A stretch of DNA of 64,000 bases from Pseudomonadota bacterium (GTDB lineage: Bacteria; Pseudomonadota; Gammaproteobacteria; Burkholderiales; Rhodocyclaceae): contig JAFEDK010000029.1 of NCBI GenBank assembly GCA_018241665.1, positions 79,175 to 143,174 on the forward strand, written 5' to 3'. Position 1 is the stretch's first letter, and every line of letters begins with the position of its first letter. Both the position numbers and the translations under genes were made by a program. Positions 47,541 through 56,014 of the stretch are shown piece after piece. The notes under the pieces were generated by a model. The model was not told where the DNA came from. It did no database searches and saw only the letters and a list, made by a program, of their open reading frames with translations.

Positions 47541-48224
47541 GTGAGCCTGCCGCTGATGCGCTTGCTGCAGCTGGTCAGCCCCGCGCTGCCGGTAGGCGCC
47601 TACACCTATTCGCAGGGCCTGGAATGGGTCGTCGATTGCGGCGCCGTGAAGAGCGAGGCCCAGGTCGGCGAGTGGATCGGCGACGCGCTGGCCGGCGCCT
47701 TCGGCGGCTACGAGCTGCCGCTGCTGGCCGGGCTGCTGGACGCCTGGCGGGCTGGCGACGACGGCGAGGTGGCGGCGCTCAACGCCCGCTGCCTGGCCAG
47801 CCGCGAGACTTCCGAGCTGCGCGCCGAGACGGTGCAGATGGGCTACTCGCTGGTCCGTTTGCTGGTGGATCTGCCGGCCTTCGTCGAACTGCCCGGCTGG
47901 GTCGCGCGTATCAAGACACTCGAAGATCCGGTCTTTCCGACTATCTGGGCCGCCGCCGCGGTGGCCTGGCAGGTGCCGCCGGCCGATGCGCTGAACGGCT
48001 ATGCCTGGGCCTGGCTGGAGAACATGGTGATGGCGGCGGTGAAGGCCGTGCCCCTCGGCCAGGCCGCCGGCCAGCGCCTGCTGTCGTCCCTGGCGGCGCA
48101 GGTGCCGGAGCGGGTCGCCGACGCGCTGCAGCGGCCGCCGGAGGCCTGGTCCAACTTCCAGCCGGGGCTGGCGATTGCCAGTTGCCGCCACGAGACGCAG
48201 TATTCCCGTCTGTTCCGTTCCTGA
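47541..48224 (+). CDS. ureF: Urease accessory protein UreF
   Basis: 227 residues from GTG 47541, preceded by GGAGG; ATG 47556 is a less likely start. Motifs RLLQLVSPALPVGAYTYSQGLEWVVD (residues about 7-32), ARCLASRETSELRAETVQMGYSL, AWLENMVMAAVKAVPLGQAAGQRLL and the C-terminal FQPGLAIASCRHETQYSRLFRS are diagnostic. UreF bridges UreD-urease to UreG and acts on the GTPase cycle of UreG during nickel insertion. Confidence 0.95.
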   Translation: MSLPLMRLLQLVSPALPVGAYTYSQGLEWVVDCGAVKSEAQVGEWIGDALAGAFGGYELPLLAGLLDAWRAGDDGEVAALNARCLASRETSELRAETVQMGYSLVRLLVDLPAFVELPGWVARIKTLEDPVFPTIWAAAAVAWQVPPADALNGYAWAWLENMVMAAVKAVPLGQAAGQRLLSSLAAQVPERVADALQRPPEAWSNFQPGLAIASCRHETQYSRLFRS

Positions 48225-48236
48225 GAGTCCTGCATC

Positions 48237-49520
48237 GTGACTGCCCGTGCCGACGACGTTCCCCGTCTCGCCATCGCCTGCCAGGGCGGCGGCGCCCACA
48301 CCGCCTTCACGGCGGGTGTGCTGGCCTACCTGTTCCTGTCCTTCGAGCATTTCAGGCGGGAAGGGCAGGAGAACCGCTGGTTCCGCCTGCAGGGCCTGTC
48401 CGGCACCTCGGGCGGGGCGCTCACCGCGGCACTGGCGTGGAGCAAGGCCGACAGCTGGGCCACTGGTGCCAGCCGGGTGCTGCATTACTGGAACCGCAAC
48501 AAGGCCAGCCTCGATCTGGCCGGCAAGGCGCCGTTGTGGTGGGGCGACTACTTCACCAACAAGGCGGCGCAGTTCGCGCTGTCCCTGCAGGACTGGCTGC
48601 CGGACGTGAGCGTGCCGCCGTCGCCCTTCCTGTCGGCCTTGGTACAGGCCCGCATGAAGGATGACCTGCGCGCCACCGTCGGGCTGTCGGCGGGGGCCGA
48701 GCGCTTCTTCGGTCGGGACGGGCTGGATCTCTTCGTCGGCGCGGTGGATGTGCTCGGCTACCCCGACCATCCGCAGAGCGCCTTCCGGACCTTTCCGGAG
48801 CGGCCGGGGGCCGGCATCCGCCTCGATGAACTGCTGGCCAGCGCCTGCATCCCCGAACTCTTCGTCGCCGGGCCGCTGGAGGTGGATAGCCGCAGCCGGC
48901 CGGGCCATCGCGAGCCGCGTTTCTTCTGGGACGGGCTGTACTCCCAGAACCCGCCGATCAACGATTTTTTTATCAACCGCCCGCGGGACGACAAGCCCGA
49001 CTTGCTGTGGGTGGTGCAGATCAACCCGAACCAGTACGAGGGCAGCGCCTGCGGCCCGGTGACGCCGTCCGAGCAGATCGACCGGCGCAACGAGCTGTCC
49101 GGCAACCTGTCCCTCGGCCAGGAGCTGCGCTCCATCGACGTGGTGAACAAGATCGCCACCCAACTGACTGGACTGCGCAAGCTGCCGCCCGAGCTGGCCG
49201 ACTACAAGCGGGTCACCGTCAGCGTCGTCGGCCTCGGCGAGCGGCCGCGCAAGGACTTTGCCGGCGTGCGTCTGGACTACGCGTCCAAGCTCAACCGCGA
49301 CCCGGCCTTCATCGACGCGCTGATCGCCGAAGGCATTGCCGCGGCGGCCGAGGCGGCCTGCGGCGGACAGCTGCTGCAGCCCCACCCGAGCATGAGCCGG
49401 CAGCACTGCCGCTGTGATTTCTCCAATCCGGACTGGCCCGACCCCCGCGACCTGGCGGCCTTCCTGGCCGACGATCCGGCCCTGGCCCGCCAGTGGGCGG
49501 CGCTGACCGCGGCGGGCTGA
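48237..49520 (+). CDS. Patatin-like phospholipase
   Basis: 427 residues from GTG 48237, 12 bp after ureF. Oxyanion loop [16 protein letters not shown] (residues 14-29), nucleophile elbow G56-T-S58-G-G60 ([14 protein letters not shown]), and the dyad aspartate D232 in [16 protein letters not shown]. No signal peptide, so a cytosolic or peripheral lipid acyl hydrolase is expected; substrate unknown. It sits between ureF and ureG with short gaps, so it probably shares their transcript, although it is not a known urease factor. Confidence 0.9.
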   Translation: MTARADDVPRLAIACQGGGAHTAFTAGVLAYLFLSFEHFRREGQENRWFRLQGLSGTSGGALTAALAWSKADSWATGASRVLHYWNRNKASLDLAGKAPLWWGDYFTNKAAQFALSLQDWLPDVSVPPSPFLSALVQARMKDDLRATVGLSAGAERFFGRDGLDLFVGAVDVLGYPDHPQSAFRTFPERPGAGIRLDELLASACIPELFVAGPLEVDSRSRPGHREPRFFWDGLYSQNPPINDFFINRPRDDKPDLLWVVQINPNQYEGSACGPVTPSEQIDRRNELSGNLSLGQELRSIDVVNKIATQLTGLRKLPPELADYKRVTVSVVGLGERPRKDFAGVRLDYASKLNRDPAFIDALIAEGIAAAAEAACGGQLLQPHPSMSRQHCRCDFSNPDWPDPRDLAAFLADDPALARQWAALTAAG

Positions 49521-49572
49521 GCCCGGCCGGGCCCCGAACCCATCTCCAGAACTCAAAAAAAGGAAACGCTCC

Positions 49573-50187
<615 letters not shown>

Positions 50188-50342
50188 AACCCGCGGAAGC
50201 CCTTGTCGCGTGCGGATTCCGTAACACGATTGGAGTATGCTGGCAGGGACGTCGGAGCATCAGGAGGAGTCATCGTGCCGGCGTCGATGTCCAGGTTCTC
50301 AACCCAACAATCAAGACCAAAATACGCAGAAGGGAACAGCCA

Positions 50343-50789
50343 ATGAGCGAAGAAAAGCAGAACTTCGAGGAATACTACGGCTACAAGTTCGAGGAGCTGT
50401 CCGTCGGGCAGAGCGCCGTGTATGCACGCACCGTCACCGAGGCCGACATCCTGGCCTTTGCGGGCGTGACCGGCGACTTCAACCCTGTGCACGTCAATGA
50501 GGAACTGGCAGCGTCCACCATGTTCGGGGGCCGTATCGCCCACGGCATGCTGTCGGCCGGCTTCATCTCCACGGTGTTCGGCATGAAGCTGCCGGGGCCG
50601 GGCTGCATCTACCTGTCCCAGAGCCTGAAGTTCAAGGCGCCGGTGAAGATCGGCGACACCGTCACGGTGCGCTGCACGATCAAGGAACTCACCCCCGAGA
50701 AGCGCAAGGCCAAGTTCGACACCGTTGCCACGGTGAAGGGCAAGGTCGTGCTCGAAGGCGAGGCGGACATCATGGTGCCGGCCCGCTGA
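50343..50789 (+). CDS. phaJ: MaoC-like (R)-specific enoyl-CoA hydratase (PhaJ-like)
   Basis: 148 residues from ATG 50343 with GGGAA upstream. Single hotdog domain with the hydratase-2 catalytic motif: D45 and H50 in GDFNPVHVNEELAASTMFGGRIAHGML, matching Asp/His of Aeromonas PhaJ. It hydrates trans-2-enoyl-CoA to (R)-3-hydroxyacyl-CoA, feeding polyhydroxyalkanoate from beta-oxidation. A hairpin terminator follows. The 155-bp gap upstream has no promoter I would call. A general MaoC dehydratase is the alternative. Confidence 0.87.
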   Translation: MSEEKQNFEEYYGYKFEELSVGQSAVYARTVTEADILAFAGVTGDFNPVHVNEELAASTMFGGRIAHGMLSAGFISTVFGMKLPGPGCIYLSQSLKFKAPVKIGDTVTVRCTIKELTPEKRKAKFDTVATVKGKVVLEGEADIMVPAR

Positions 50790-50815
50790 GCGGAAGCTGA
50801 GCTGACGTGAGCAAG

Positions 50816-50847
50816 CGGGCTGGCCTTGGGCCGGCCCGTTTCGTTTT
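50816..50847 (+). terminator. Rho-independent terminator after the PhaJ-like gene
   Basis: Ten-bp stem CGGGCTGGCC / GGCCGGCCCG (one T-G wobble) with a TTG loop, then TTTCGTTTT. It lies 27 bp after the stop. Confidence 0.8.
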
Positions 50848-50865
50848 GGGCGCCTGCCTGGCGAT

Positions 50866-51837
50866 TCAGGGGTGGGATGCCGCCGGGCCGTCGAGCAGGG
50901 CCTGGCGGGTCAGCGGCTGGCCGAGGCGTTCCAGCCACCAGGCCAGGGCCTTGCCCATGCGGTTGGCGGGTGTCTTGCGCCAGGCGTAGCTCACATGGAT
51001 GCGGCGCTCGTCACGCTCGACCCGCAAGGCCACCAGGCGGCCGGTTTCCACGTAGGGGCGGGCCAGGCACTCGGGCAGGAAGCCGACGCCGAGGCCGCGC
51101 AGCTGGGCCTCCAGCTTGGCCGGCATGCTGGCCACGGTGAACACGTCCTGGCCGCCGAGCAGGCCGACGGTGAGTCCATCGCCGTGGCGGGCGGAGTCCG
51201 CGACGGCCACCGCCCGATGGGCGCGGATCTGCGCATCGCTGAGCGCTGCGGATTCCCGCGCCAGCGGATGATGGGGCGCCACCGTGAAGATGAAGCGCTG
51301 GCTGCCCAGCGGCTGGCTCTGGAAGCCCGGGCCGACCGGCGACTCGGTGACCACGCCGAGGGCCAGATCGGCCTGGCCCGAGCTGAGGGCTTCCAGCGTG
51401 CCCGACAGGGTTTCGTCACGCAGGCGCAGGCGCGTTGGCGGATCGAGGGCGAGGAAGTCCTGGCATAGCTCGAGCAGCGTGCTGCGGTTGATGATGCTGT
51501 CCACCGCGATCGTGAAGCTGGCCTCCCAGCCGGTGGCGACGCGGCGCACCCGGTTGGCGACGGCGTCGATCTCGGCCAGCAGGCGGCCGCCTTCGCGCAA
51601 CAGTTCGCGGCCGGCCTCGGTGAGCCTGGCCTGGCGTGAGCTGCGATCGAACAGCAGTACGTCCAGCGCGTCCTCGATGCGCCGAACCCGGTAGGTGAGG
51701 GCGCTCGGCACCAGGCCGCAGGCGCGGGCCGCGGCGGCGAAGCTGCCGGCATCGGCGATGGCCTGCAGCATGGCCAGCGCGTCGGGGGTCAGAAGGTCCC
51801 GCGGGGTCGGGCGATTTTGGGGCATGGCTTGGCTCAT
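50866..51837 (-). CDS. LysR-family regulator divergent from pirin gene
   Basis: 323 residues from ATG 51837 (ATG 51825 is an alternative). The HTH is SFAAAARACGLVPSALTYRVRRIEDAL (about residues 32-58), followed by DRSSRQARLTEAGRELLREG and a periplasmic-binding-like effector domain. It belongs to the ArgP-unlike, DUF-free common LTTR group with a slightly long N-terminus. Divergent from the pirin/esterase pair with a TTCAAA palindrome between them, so it probably controls that pair. Its stop lies just beyond the PhaJ terminator. Confidence 0.92.
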   Translation of the reverse strand: MSQAMPQNRPTPRDLLTPDALAMLQAIADAGSFAAAARACGLVPSALTYRVRRIEDALDVLLFDRSSRQARLTEAGRELLREGGRLLAEIDAVANRVRRVATGWEASFTIAVDSIINRSTLLELCQDFLALDPPTRLRLRDETLSGTLEALSSGQADLALGVVTESPVGPGFQSQPLGSQRFIFTVAPHHPLARESAALSDAQIRAHRAVAVADSARHGDGLTVGLLGGQDVFTVASMPAKLEAQLRGLGVGFLPECLARPYVETGRLVALRVERDERRIHVSYAWRKTPANRMGKALAWWLERLGQPLTRQALLDGPAASHP

Positions 51838-51839
51838 CG

Positions 51840-51854
51840 TTCAAACGCTTTGAA
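51840..51854. promoter_or_regulatory. Candidate LysR operator between LysR and pirin genes
   Basis: TTCAAA-CGC-TTTGAA is a perfect inverted repeat of 15 bp containing T-N11-A, placed between the divergent genes and next to the LysR start codon. Confidence 0.5.
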
Positions 51855-51930
51855 TGATGACATCAAACCGCATGAGCCGTTGAGGGCCGACCGGGGGCTA
51901 CAGTGGAGCCATCAACCAAGGAGGTGTTCC

Positions 51931-52632
51931 ATGCTTACCCTGCGCAAATCCCAGGACCGCGGCCACGCCGACCATGGCTGGCTGAAGAGCCAGCATTCCT
52001 TCTCCTTCGCCGGCTACTACGATCCGGCCCACGTGGGCTGGGGCAACCTGCTGGTCATCAACGAGGACCGCATCGCGCCGGGCACCGGCTTCGGTACCCA
52101 CGGCCATCGGGACATGGAGATCGTCAGCTACGTGATGTCCGGCTCGCTGGCCCACAAGGACAGCATGGGCAACGGCACGGCAATTCCGCCGGGCGACGTG
52201 CAGCGCATGAGCGCCGGCAGCGGTGTGCGTCACAGCGAGTTCAACCACGCCACCGATGCGGTGACCCATTTCCTGCAGATCTGGATCGAGCCGAACCAGC
52301 TGGGCATCGCGCCGGGCTATGAGCAGAAGACCTTTCCCGACGCCGATAAGCGCGGCCGCCTGCGCCTGGTGGCCTCGCCGGATGGTGCTGAAGGTTCGGT
52401 GCTGATCCACGCCGATGCGCGGCTCTACGCCGGCCTGCTGGATGGCACCGAAGCGGCCACGCTGACCCTGGACCCGGCCCGCAAGGCCTACGTGTTCCTC
52501 ATCCGCGGTGCGCTGAGCGTCAATGGTCAGCGTCTGGAGGCCGGCGATGCGGCATTGCTCGCCAACGAAGCTGAAGTAGCGCTGACCGCCGGCAGCGATG
52601 CCGAAGTGCTGGTCTTCGACCTGGCACCGTGA
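51931..52632 (+). CDS. Pirin family protein (YhhW-like)
   Basis: 233 residues from ATG 51931 with AAGGAGG upstream. The bicupin fold of pirins is shown by H57 and H59 (GTGFGTHGHRDMEIVSYVMSG) and by H101 and E103 (SGVRHSEFNH), which are the four metal ligands in YhhW. YhhW has quercetin 2,3-dioxygenase activity in vitro; the real role in bacteria is unclear. Followed 46 bp later by an esterase gene on the same strand. Confidence 0.93.
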   Translation: MLTLRKSQDRGHADHGWLKSQHSFSFAGYYDPAHVGWGNLLVINEDRIAPGTGFGTHGHRDMEIVSYVMSGSLAHKDSMGNGTAIPPGDVQRMSAGSGVRHSEFNHATDAVTHFLQIWIEPNQLGIAPGYEQKTFPDADKRGRLRLVASPDGAEGSVLIHADARLYAGLLDGTEAATLTLDPARKAYVFLIRGALSVNGQRLEAGDAALLANEAEVALTAGSDAEVLVFDLAP

Positions 52633-52678
52633 TGCCCTCGGTAGCCCTGAACAACAACACCAGACAGGAACGACATTC

Positions 52679-53359
52679 ATGAACGCAGCCTTCACTCTTC
52701 CACCTTTGATTGACGACCTGAGCCTGTCCTACCGCCTGCGCCCGGCCGAAGGCCCGGCGCAGGGCCTGGTGGTCCTGCTGCACGGCGTCGGCAGCAACGA
52801 GACTTCCATGGCTGGCCTGGCGGCGGCACTGCCGCCATCGCTGGCGGTGGCCCTGGTCCGCTCGCCGATTTTCCTCGGTCCGTCGGCCTTCTGCGCCTTC
52901 CAGGTCAGTTTCACCGCCAACGGCCCGGTGATCGACGCGGAGGCGGCGGAAGTGAGTCGCGGCAAGCTGGCGGTTTTCGTCGCCGACCTGCAGGCGCGCC
53001 TCCGCATCCCCGCCGAGCGCACGGTGGTGGCCGGCTTCAGCCAGGGCGGCATCATGTCGGCGAGCCTGGCACTGACCCATCCGGACAGCGTCGCCGGTTT
53101 CGCCATCCTGTCCGGGCGCATCCTGCCGGAGATCGCTCCATTGCTGGCGTCGGCCGCCGAACTGGCCCGTCTGGACGCGCTGGTTACCCACGGCAGCTTC
53201 GACAACACATTGCCGGTAGCCTGGGCCGAGCGCAGCGACCAGTGGCTCGGCGAACTTGGGGTGAAACTCGAATCCCATCGCTACCCGGCGGGCCATGAGA
53301 TCACGCCGCAGATGGCGCGGGACTTCGTCGGCTGGCTGGCGCGCGTGCTGCCGGGATGA
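52679..53359 (+). CDS. Alpha/beta hydrolase, carboxylesterase/YpfH-like
   Basis: 226 residues from ATG 52679 with CAGGAA upstream. Oxyanion region LVVLLHGVGSNETSM, nucleophile S121 in VVAGFSQGGIMSASLALTHP, acid D175 in THGSFDNTLPV and H206 in YPAGHEITPQMARDFVGWL complete the triad. Groups with the phospholipase/carboxylesterase family (PF02230-like). Cytosolic; substrate unknown. Likely co-expressed with the pirin. Confidence 0.9.
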   Translation: MNAAFTLPPLIDDLSLSYRLRPAEGPAQGLVVLLHGVGSNETSMAGLAAALPPSLAVALVRSPIFLGPSAFCAFQVSFTANGPVIDAEAAEVSRGKLAVFVADLQARLRIPAERTVVAGFSQGGIMSASLALTHPDSVAGFAILSGRILPEIAPLLASAAELARLDALVTHGSFDNTLPVAWAERSDQWLGELGVKLESHRYPAGHEITPQMARDFVGWLARVLPG

Positions 53360-53407
53360 CCTACTGTGGTGATCAGGGTTCTGCGGGCAAAGCTTTGCGG
53401 GGAAAGC

Positions 53408-53446
53408 TCTGTGGGGTGAGTCTGTGGGGTGAGTCTGTGGGGTGAG
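53408..53446. repeat. Three perfect 13-bp tandem units abutting REP element 8
   Basis: TCTGTGGGGTGAG is repeated at 53408, 53421 and 53434. The next partial unit runs straight into the GTGG foot of the REP element at 53450, so each unit carries a copy of the foot. Confidence 0.9.
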
Positions 53447-53449
53447 TCT

Positions 53450-53516
53450 GTGGGGGCGAATTCATTCGCCCGCGGACGTTCTCCGACCGGCTGTGGGCGA
53501 ATGAATTCGCCCCCAC
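53450..53516. repeat. REP/BIME-like element 8 (convergent gap before nifM)
   Basis: Left arm 53450-53471 (GTGG foot) and inverse-complement right arm 53495-53516 (CCAC end), spaced 23 bp. It lies between the convergent esterase gene and nifM. Confidence 0.88.
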
Positions 53517-53574
53517 AAGGGATGAACCCACAAGGGATGAACCGACAAGGGATGAACCGACAAGGGATGAACCC
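53515..53574. repeat. Four 15-bp tandem units starting at the right foot of REP element 8
   Basis: ACAAGGGATGAACC plus C or G is repeated at 53515, 53530, 53545 and 53560. The first unit begins with the last two bases (AC) of the REP foot. There are no spacers, so it is not a CRISPR array. Confidence 0.9.
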
Positions 53575-53607
53575 TACGGCGCTCCAGCTAACTCCAGCCA
53601 GAACCAC

Positions 53608-53634
53608 AAAAAAAGCGGGGACCCGAGGGTCCCC
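53608..53634 (-). terminator. Rho-independent terminator of the nif accessory operon
   Basis: On the minus strand: GGGGACCC, 2-base loop, GGGTCCCC, then GC and seven T residues. It lies 67 bp after the nifM stop. Confidence 0.88.
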
Positions 53635-53701
53635 AAAAGTGCGCTCCAAGCCTGGAGAAGATGGATGCCGCCACCCATCCCCTCCGATTCCTAAAATCGT
53701 T

Positions 53702-54601
53702 TCAGTGCTCCTGCAGGGCTTCGGCCTCCCTGGCTTTCGCTGCAGCAGCTTCCTGCAATTCCTTCAACCAGCCGTGCTGGCACAGCTTGCGGCGGTTCTG
53801 TTCCATGACCAGGCGGATGCGCGGCGCCACTTCGGCGTAGGGCGCCACGCCTTCCGCGCGGATGCTGTCGCAGCGGACGATGTGGTAACCCAGCTCGGAT
53901 TCCACCACCTCCGACAGTTCACCTACCGCCTTGGCGGCGAACAGCGCGGCGTCCAGCGCCGGGTAGAGCTTGCCGCGGTCCACGTCGCCGATCGTGCCGC
54001 CGTTCATCGCGGTCGGGCATTCCGAGTGCTTCAGGGCCTGCTCGGCGAAGCGCTTCGGGTCCTTCAGCAGGCGCTTGCGGATCTCGCTGATCTTCTTCAG
54101 GGCCAGTGCCGGGGCGTTCTCCGGCAGGTCCGGGTTGATCGTGACGAGGATGTGCGAGGCGCCGCGCCTTTCGGTGCGCATGAACTGCTCGCGGTGCATG
54201 TGGTAGAAGATCTGCACGTCCAGTTCGGCCACCTTGGCGGACTTGGCCGAGATCCGGTCGAGCACCGCCTCCACCTTCAGCTCCCGTTGCAGCGCCGAGG
54301 TCAGCAGCGCCTCGTCGAGGTTCTGCGCCGCCAGTGCATCGGTGAAGTCCTGCTCGGATTCGTAGCGCCCGCGGATCTCCTGAAAGGCGTCGTCCAGCGT
54401 GCGCTGGGGCACGACGACGCCCTGGGCTTCCGGTGCGGTGAGCACCAGGGTCTCGATGTCGAGCTGCTTCCTGGCCACCTGGCGCACATGGCGCAGCTCC
54501 CGCTCGGACAGTTCGCCCGGCATCTTTTCGTAGATGCCGTGGGCGGTCTTGAAGACCAGGTAGGGCAGGGTGGTGTCGGGGACGACGGCGAGTGTGTTCA
54601 T
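53702..54601 (-). CDS. nifM: Nitrogenase maturation peptidyl-prolyl isomerase NifM
   Basis: 299 residues from ATG 54601, which overlaps the nifZ stop by 4 bp. N-terminal helical domain (YLVFKTAHGIYEKMPGELSERELRHVRQVARKQ), then a parvulin/PpiC domain from about residue 150 (RRGASHILVTINPD, KDPKRFAEQALKHSECPTAMNGGTIGDVDRGKLYP, VVESELGYHIVRCDSI). NifM is needed to fold and activate the Fe protein NifH. Position after nifZ matches Azotobacter vinelandii (nifW-nifZ-nifM). No signal peptide, which separates it from the exported PpiC protein at 61032. Confidence 0.93.
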   Translation of the reverse strand: MNTLAVVPDTTLPYLVFKTAHGIYEKMPGELSERELRHVRQVARKQLDIETLVLTAPEAQGVVVPQRTLDDAFQEIRGRYESEQDFTDALAAQNLDEALLTSALQRELKVEAVLDRISAKSAKVAELDVQIFYHMHREQFMRTERRGASHILVTINPDLPENAPALALKKISEIRKRLLKDPKRFAEQALKHSECPTAMNGGTIGDVDRGKLYPALDAALFAAKAVGELSEVVESELGYHIVRCDSIRAEGVAPYAEVAPRIRLVMEQNRRKLCQHGWLKELQEAAAAKAREAEALQEH

Positions 54602-55089
54602 GACACGTCCTCCTCGTCTTCTGCCGCCTCTATCTCGCCGCCTTGCTCTTCCAGCGGCAGGGTTTCGAGGGCGCTTTCCGGCACCTGCAGCACCCAGCCG
54701 GGCACGTGCAGGTGGTACTGGACGCCGCCGGGGAGGTCGCGCAGTACGCGCATGATCTCGCCCTTGGTACCGGGCTCGGCGCGGATCTCGCCGCCGACCG
54801 CGAGGGTGACCGCGCAGCGCACCTTCTCGCGGACTTCGAACTTGCTGTCCACCCAGTGCTCGTCCTCGCCGAGGAGTTCTTCCTCCCGGCAGCCGACGAT
54901 CATGTCTTCCTGCAGGAAGTACACCGAGTAGATGAGCTGGTCCTGCAGGTAGCTGCCCACGTCGCGGACAATGCCCATCGAGCCGCGGCGGATGAGGAAG
55001 TCGCCGACCTCCTTGCCCGGAAAAGTGCCGTCGTTGCGCACGTTGCGTGTGACGCGGACGGTCTGGCCGTACTCGAAGCGGGGAAGCAT
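54598..55089 (-). CDS. nifZ: Nitrogenase P-cluster maturation factor NifZ
   Basis: 163 residues from ATG 55089. The NifZ domain covers the first 80 residues (RFEYGQTVRVTRNVRNDGTFPG, LIRRGSMGIVRDVGSYLQDQLIYSVYFLQEDMIVGCREEELL). A second half has a similar short beta-rich segment (KGEIMRVLRDLPGGVQYHLHVPG) and an acidic C-terminus. NifZ helps convert the P-cluster precursor on NifDK. It overlaps nifM by 4 bp and follows nifW by 24 bp. Confidence 0.93.
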   Translation of the reverse strand: MLPRFEYGQTVRVTRNVRNDGTFPGKEVGDFLIRRGSMGIVRDVGSYLQDQLIYSVYFLQEDMIVGCREEELLGEDEHWVDSKFEVREKVRCAVTLAVGGEIRAEPGTKGEIMRVLRDLPGGVQYHLHVPGWVLQVPESALETLPLEEQGGEIEAAEDEEDVS

Positions 55090-55113
55090 GATGGTTCTCC
55101 TGGACGGGCGGCG

Positions 55114-55446
55114 TCAGACCTTGGGATTGGCCAGGCTTTCCAGCGGCACGAAGGAGGTGCCGGCGGCTTTCTGCAGCACCACGAAGACCCGCTCGGTCAG
55201 CGCGTCGGACTGCACGAAGTCCAGGTAGGCCTGGGTCAGCCACTTGGTGTAGAAGGCGCGTGCGGGCTCGTCGCCGGCGGGGGCGGGGCCCTGGGCCTTG
55301 ATGTAGTTGTGGTAGCGCTGGAGGATGTGCAGGCGGTTCACATGGACCGTCTTGGCGTCGTACTCCACGCCGAAGTAGTCGAGAAACTCCTCGGCCGACG
55401 AAAGGTCTTCGAGGGCTTCTTCCAGGGTGAGATCAACGTCACTCAT
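55114..55446 (-). CDS. nifW: Nitrogenase stabilising/protective protein NifW
   Basis: 110 residues from ATG 55446 with AGGAG upstream. Family blocks: LEEALEDLSSAEEFLDYFGVEYD, VHVNRLHILQRYHNYI, YTKWLTQAYLDFVQSDALTERVFVVLQ. NifW binds the MoFe protein and is linked to its maturation and oxygen protection. Length normal. Confidence 0.95.
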   Translation of the reverse strand: MSDVDLTLEEALEDLSSAEEFLDYFGVEYDAKTVHVNRLHILQRYHNYIKAQGPAPAGDEPARAFYTKWLTQAYLDFVQSDALTERVFVVLQKAAGTSFVPLESLANPKV

Positions 55447-55473
55447 GATGGGCTCCTAGGCTACGGTTGAGGT

Positions 55474-56007
55474 TCAGATTGAATGGGCCGTGAAATCGAC
55501 GGCCACGATGTTGCCGCTGGCGCGGATCTGGGCGACTTCGATGAGGGGGCGTACGCCGAGGCGGTCGCGCTCATCCACGTCGGCGAGCGTGCCGAGCATC
55601 GCCAGGGCATCGTCGATGCGCTGCTGGCGCAGGGCCAGCACGGCCTTGGCCTTGAGGGACAACAACCAGAAGCGGGCCGCGGTGGCGGCGCTCTCGAGGC
55701 CGGCCTTGACCTGCTCGGCGGTCAGCTCGCGCCAGTCCGCGGGGTAGCCGATGCCTTCGCCGGAGATGGCCAGTGCCTTGTCGGCGATGAGGTCGGCGGC
55801 GTCCAGGCGGTTCTGGTAGAAGTAGTAGCGGTACAGCGCGACGATGACTTCCAGGTGGTGCGGGGCCAGTTCCTCGGCGCGCAGCAGTAGCGCCTCGGTT
55901 TCCGGTTCCGGGTACAGGTTGGAGGCCTCGTTGATCAGCGCGGTCACCTCGGGGGCGATCGGGTCGTCGAAGTACAGCGGGCCGGCGTCGAAGTCGAGCA
56001 GATCCAT
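55474..56007 (-). CDS. nif-associated TPR-like protein of unknown function
   Basis: 177 residues from ATG 56007, 7 bp after cysE. Predicted all-helical; segments such as EALLLRAEELAPHHLEVIVALYRYYFYQNRLDAADLIADKAL and FWLLSLKAKAVLALRQQRIDDALAMLGTLADVDERDRLG look like TPR helix pairs. I do not know a gene name for it, but its place between cysE and nifW inside a tight operon argues for a role in nitrogenase assembly, probably as an adaptor. No catalytic motif. Confidence 0.85.
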   Translation of the reverse strand: MDLLDFDAGPLYFDDPIAPEVTALINEASNLYPEPETEALLLRAEELAPHHLEVIVALYRYYFYQNRLDAADLIADKALAISGEGIGYPADWRELTAEQVKAGLESAATAARFWLLSLKAKAVLALRQQRIDDALAMLGTLADVDERDRLGVRPLIEVAQIRASGNIVAVDFTAHSI

Positions 56008-56014
56008 GATGGCC

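Noticed and set aside
53408-53574. CRISPR array
   Set aside because: Units are 13 and 15 bp with no spacers, and there are no cas genes in the window.
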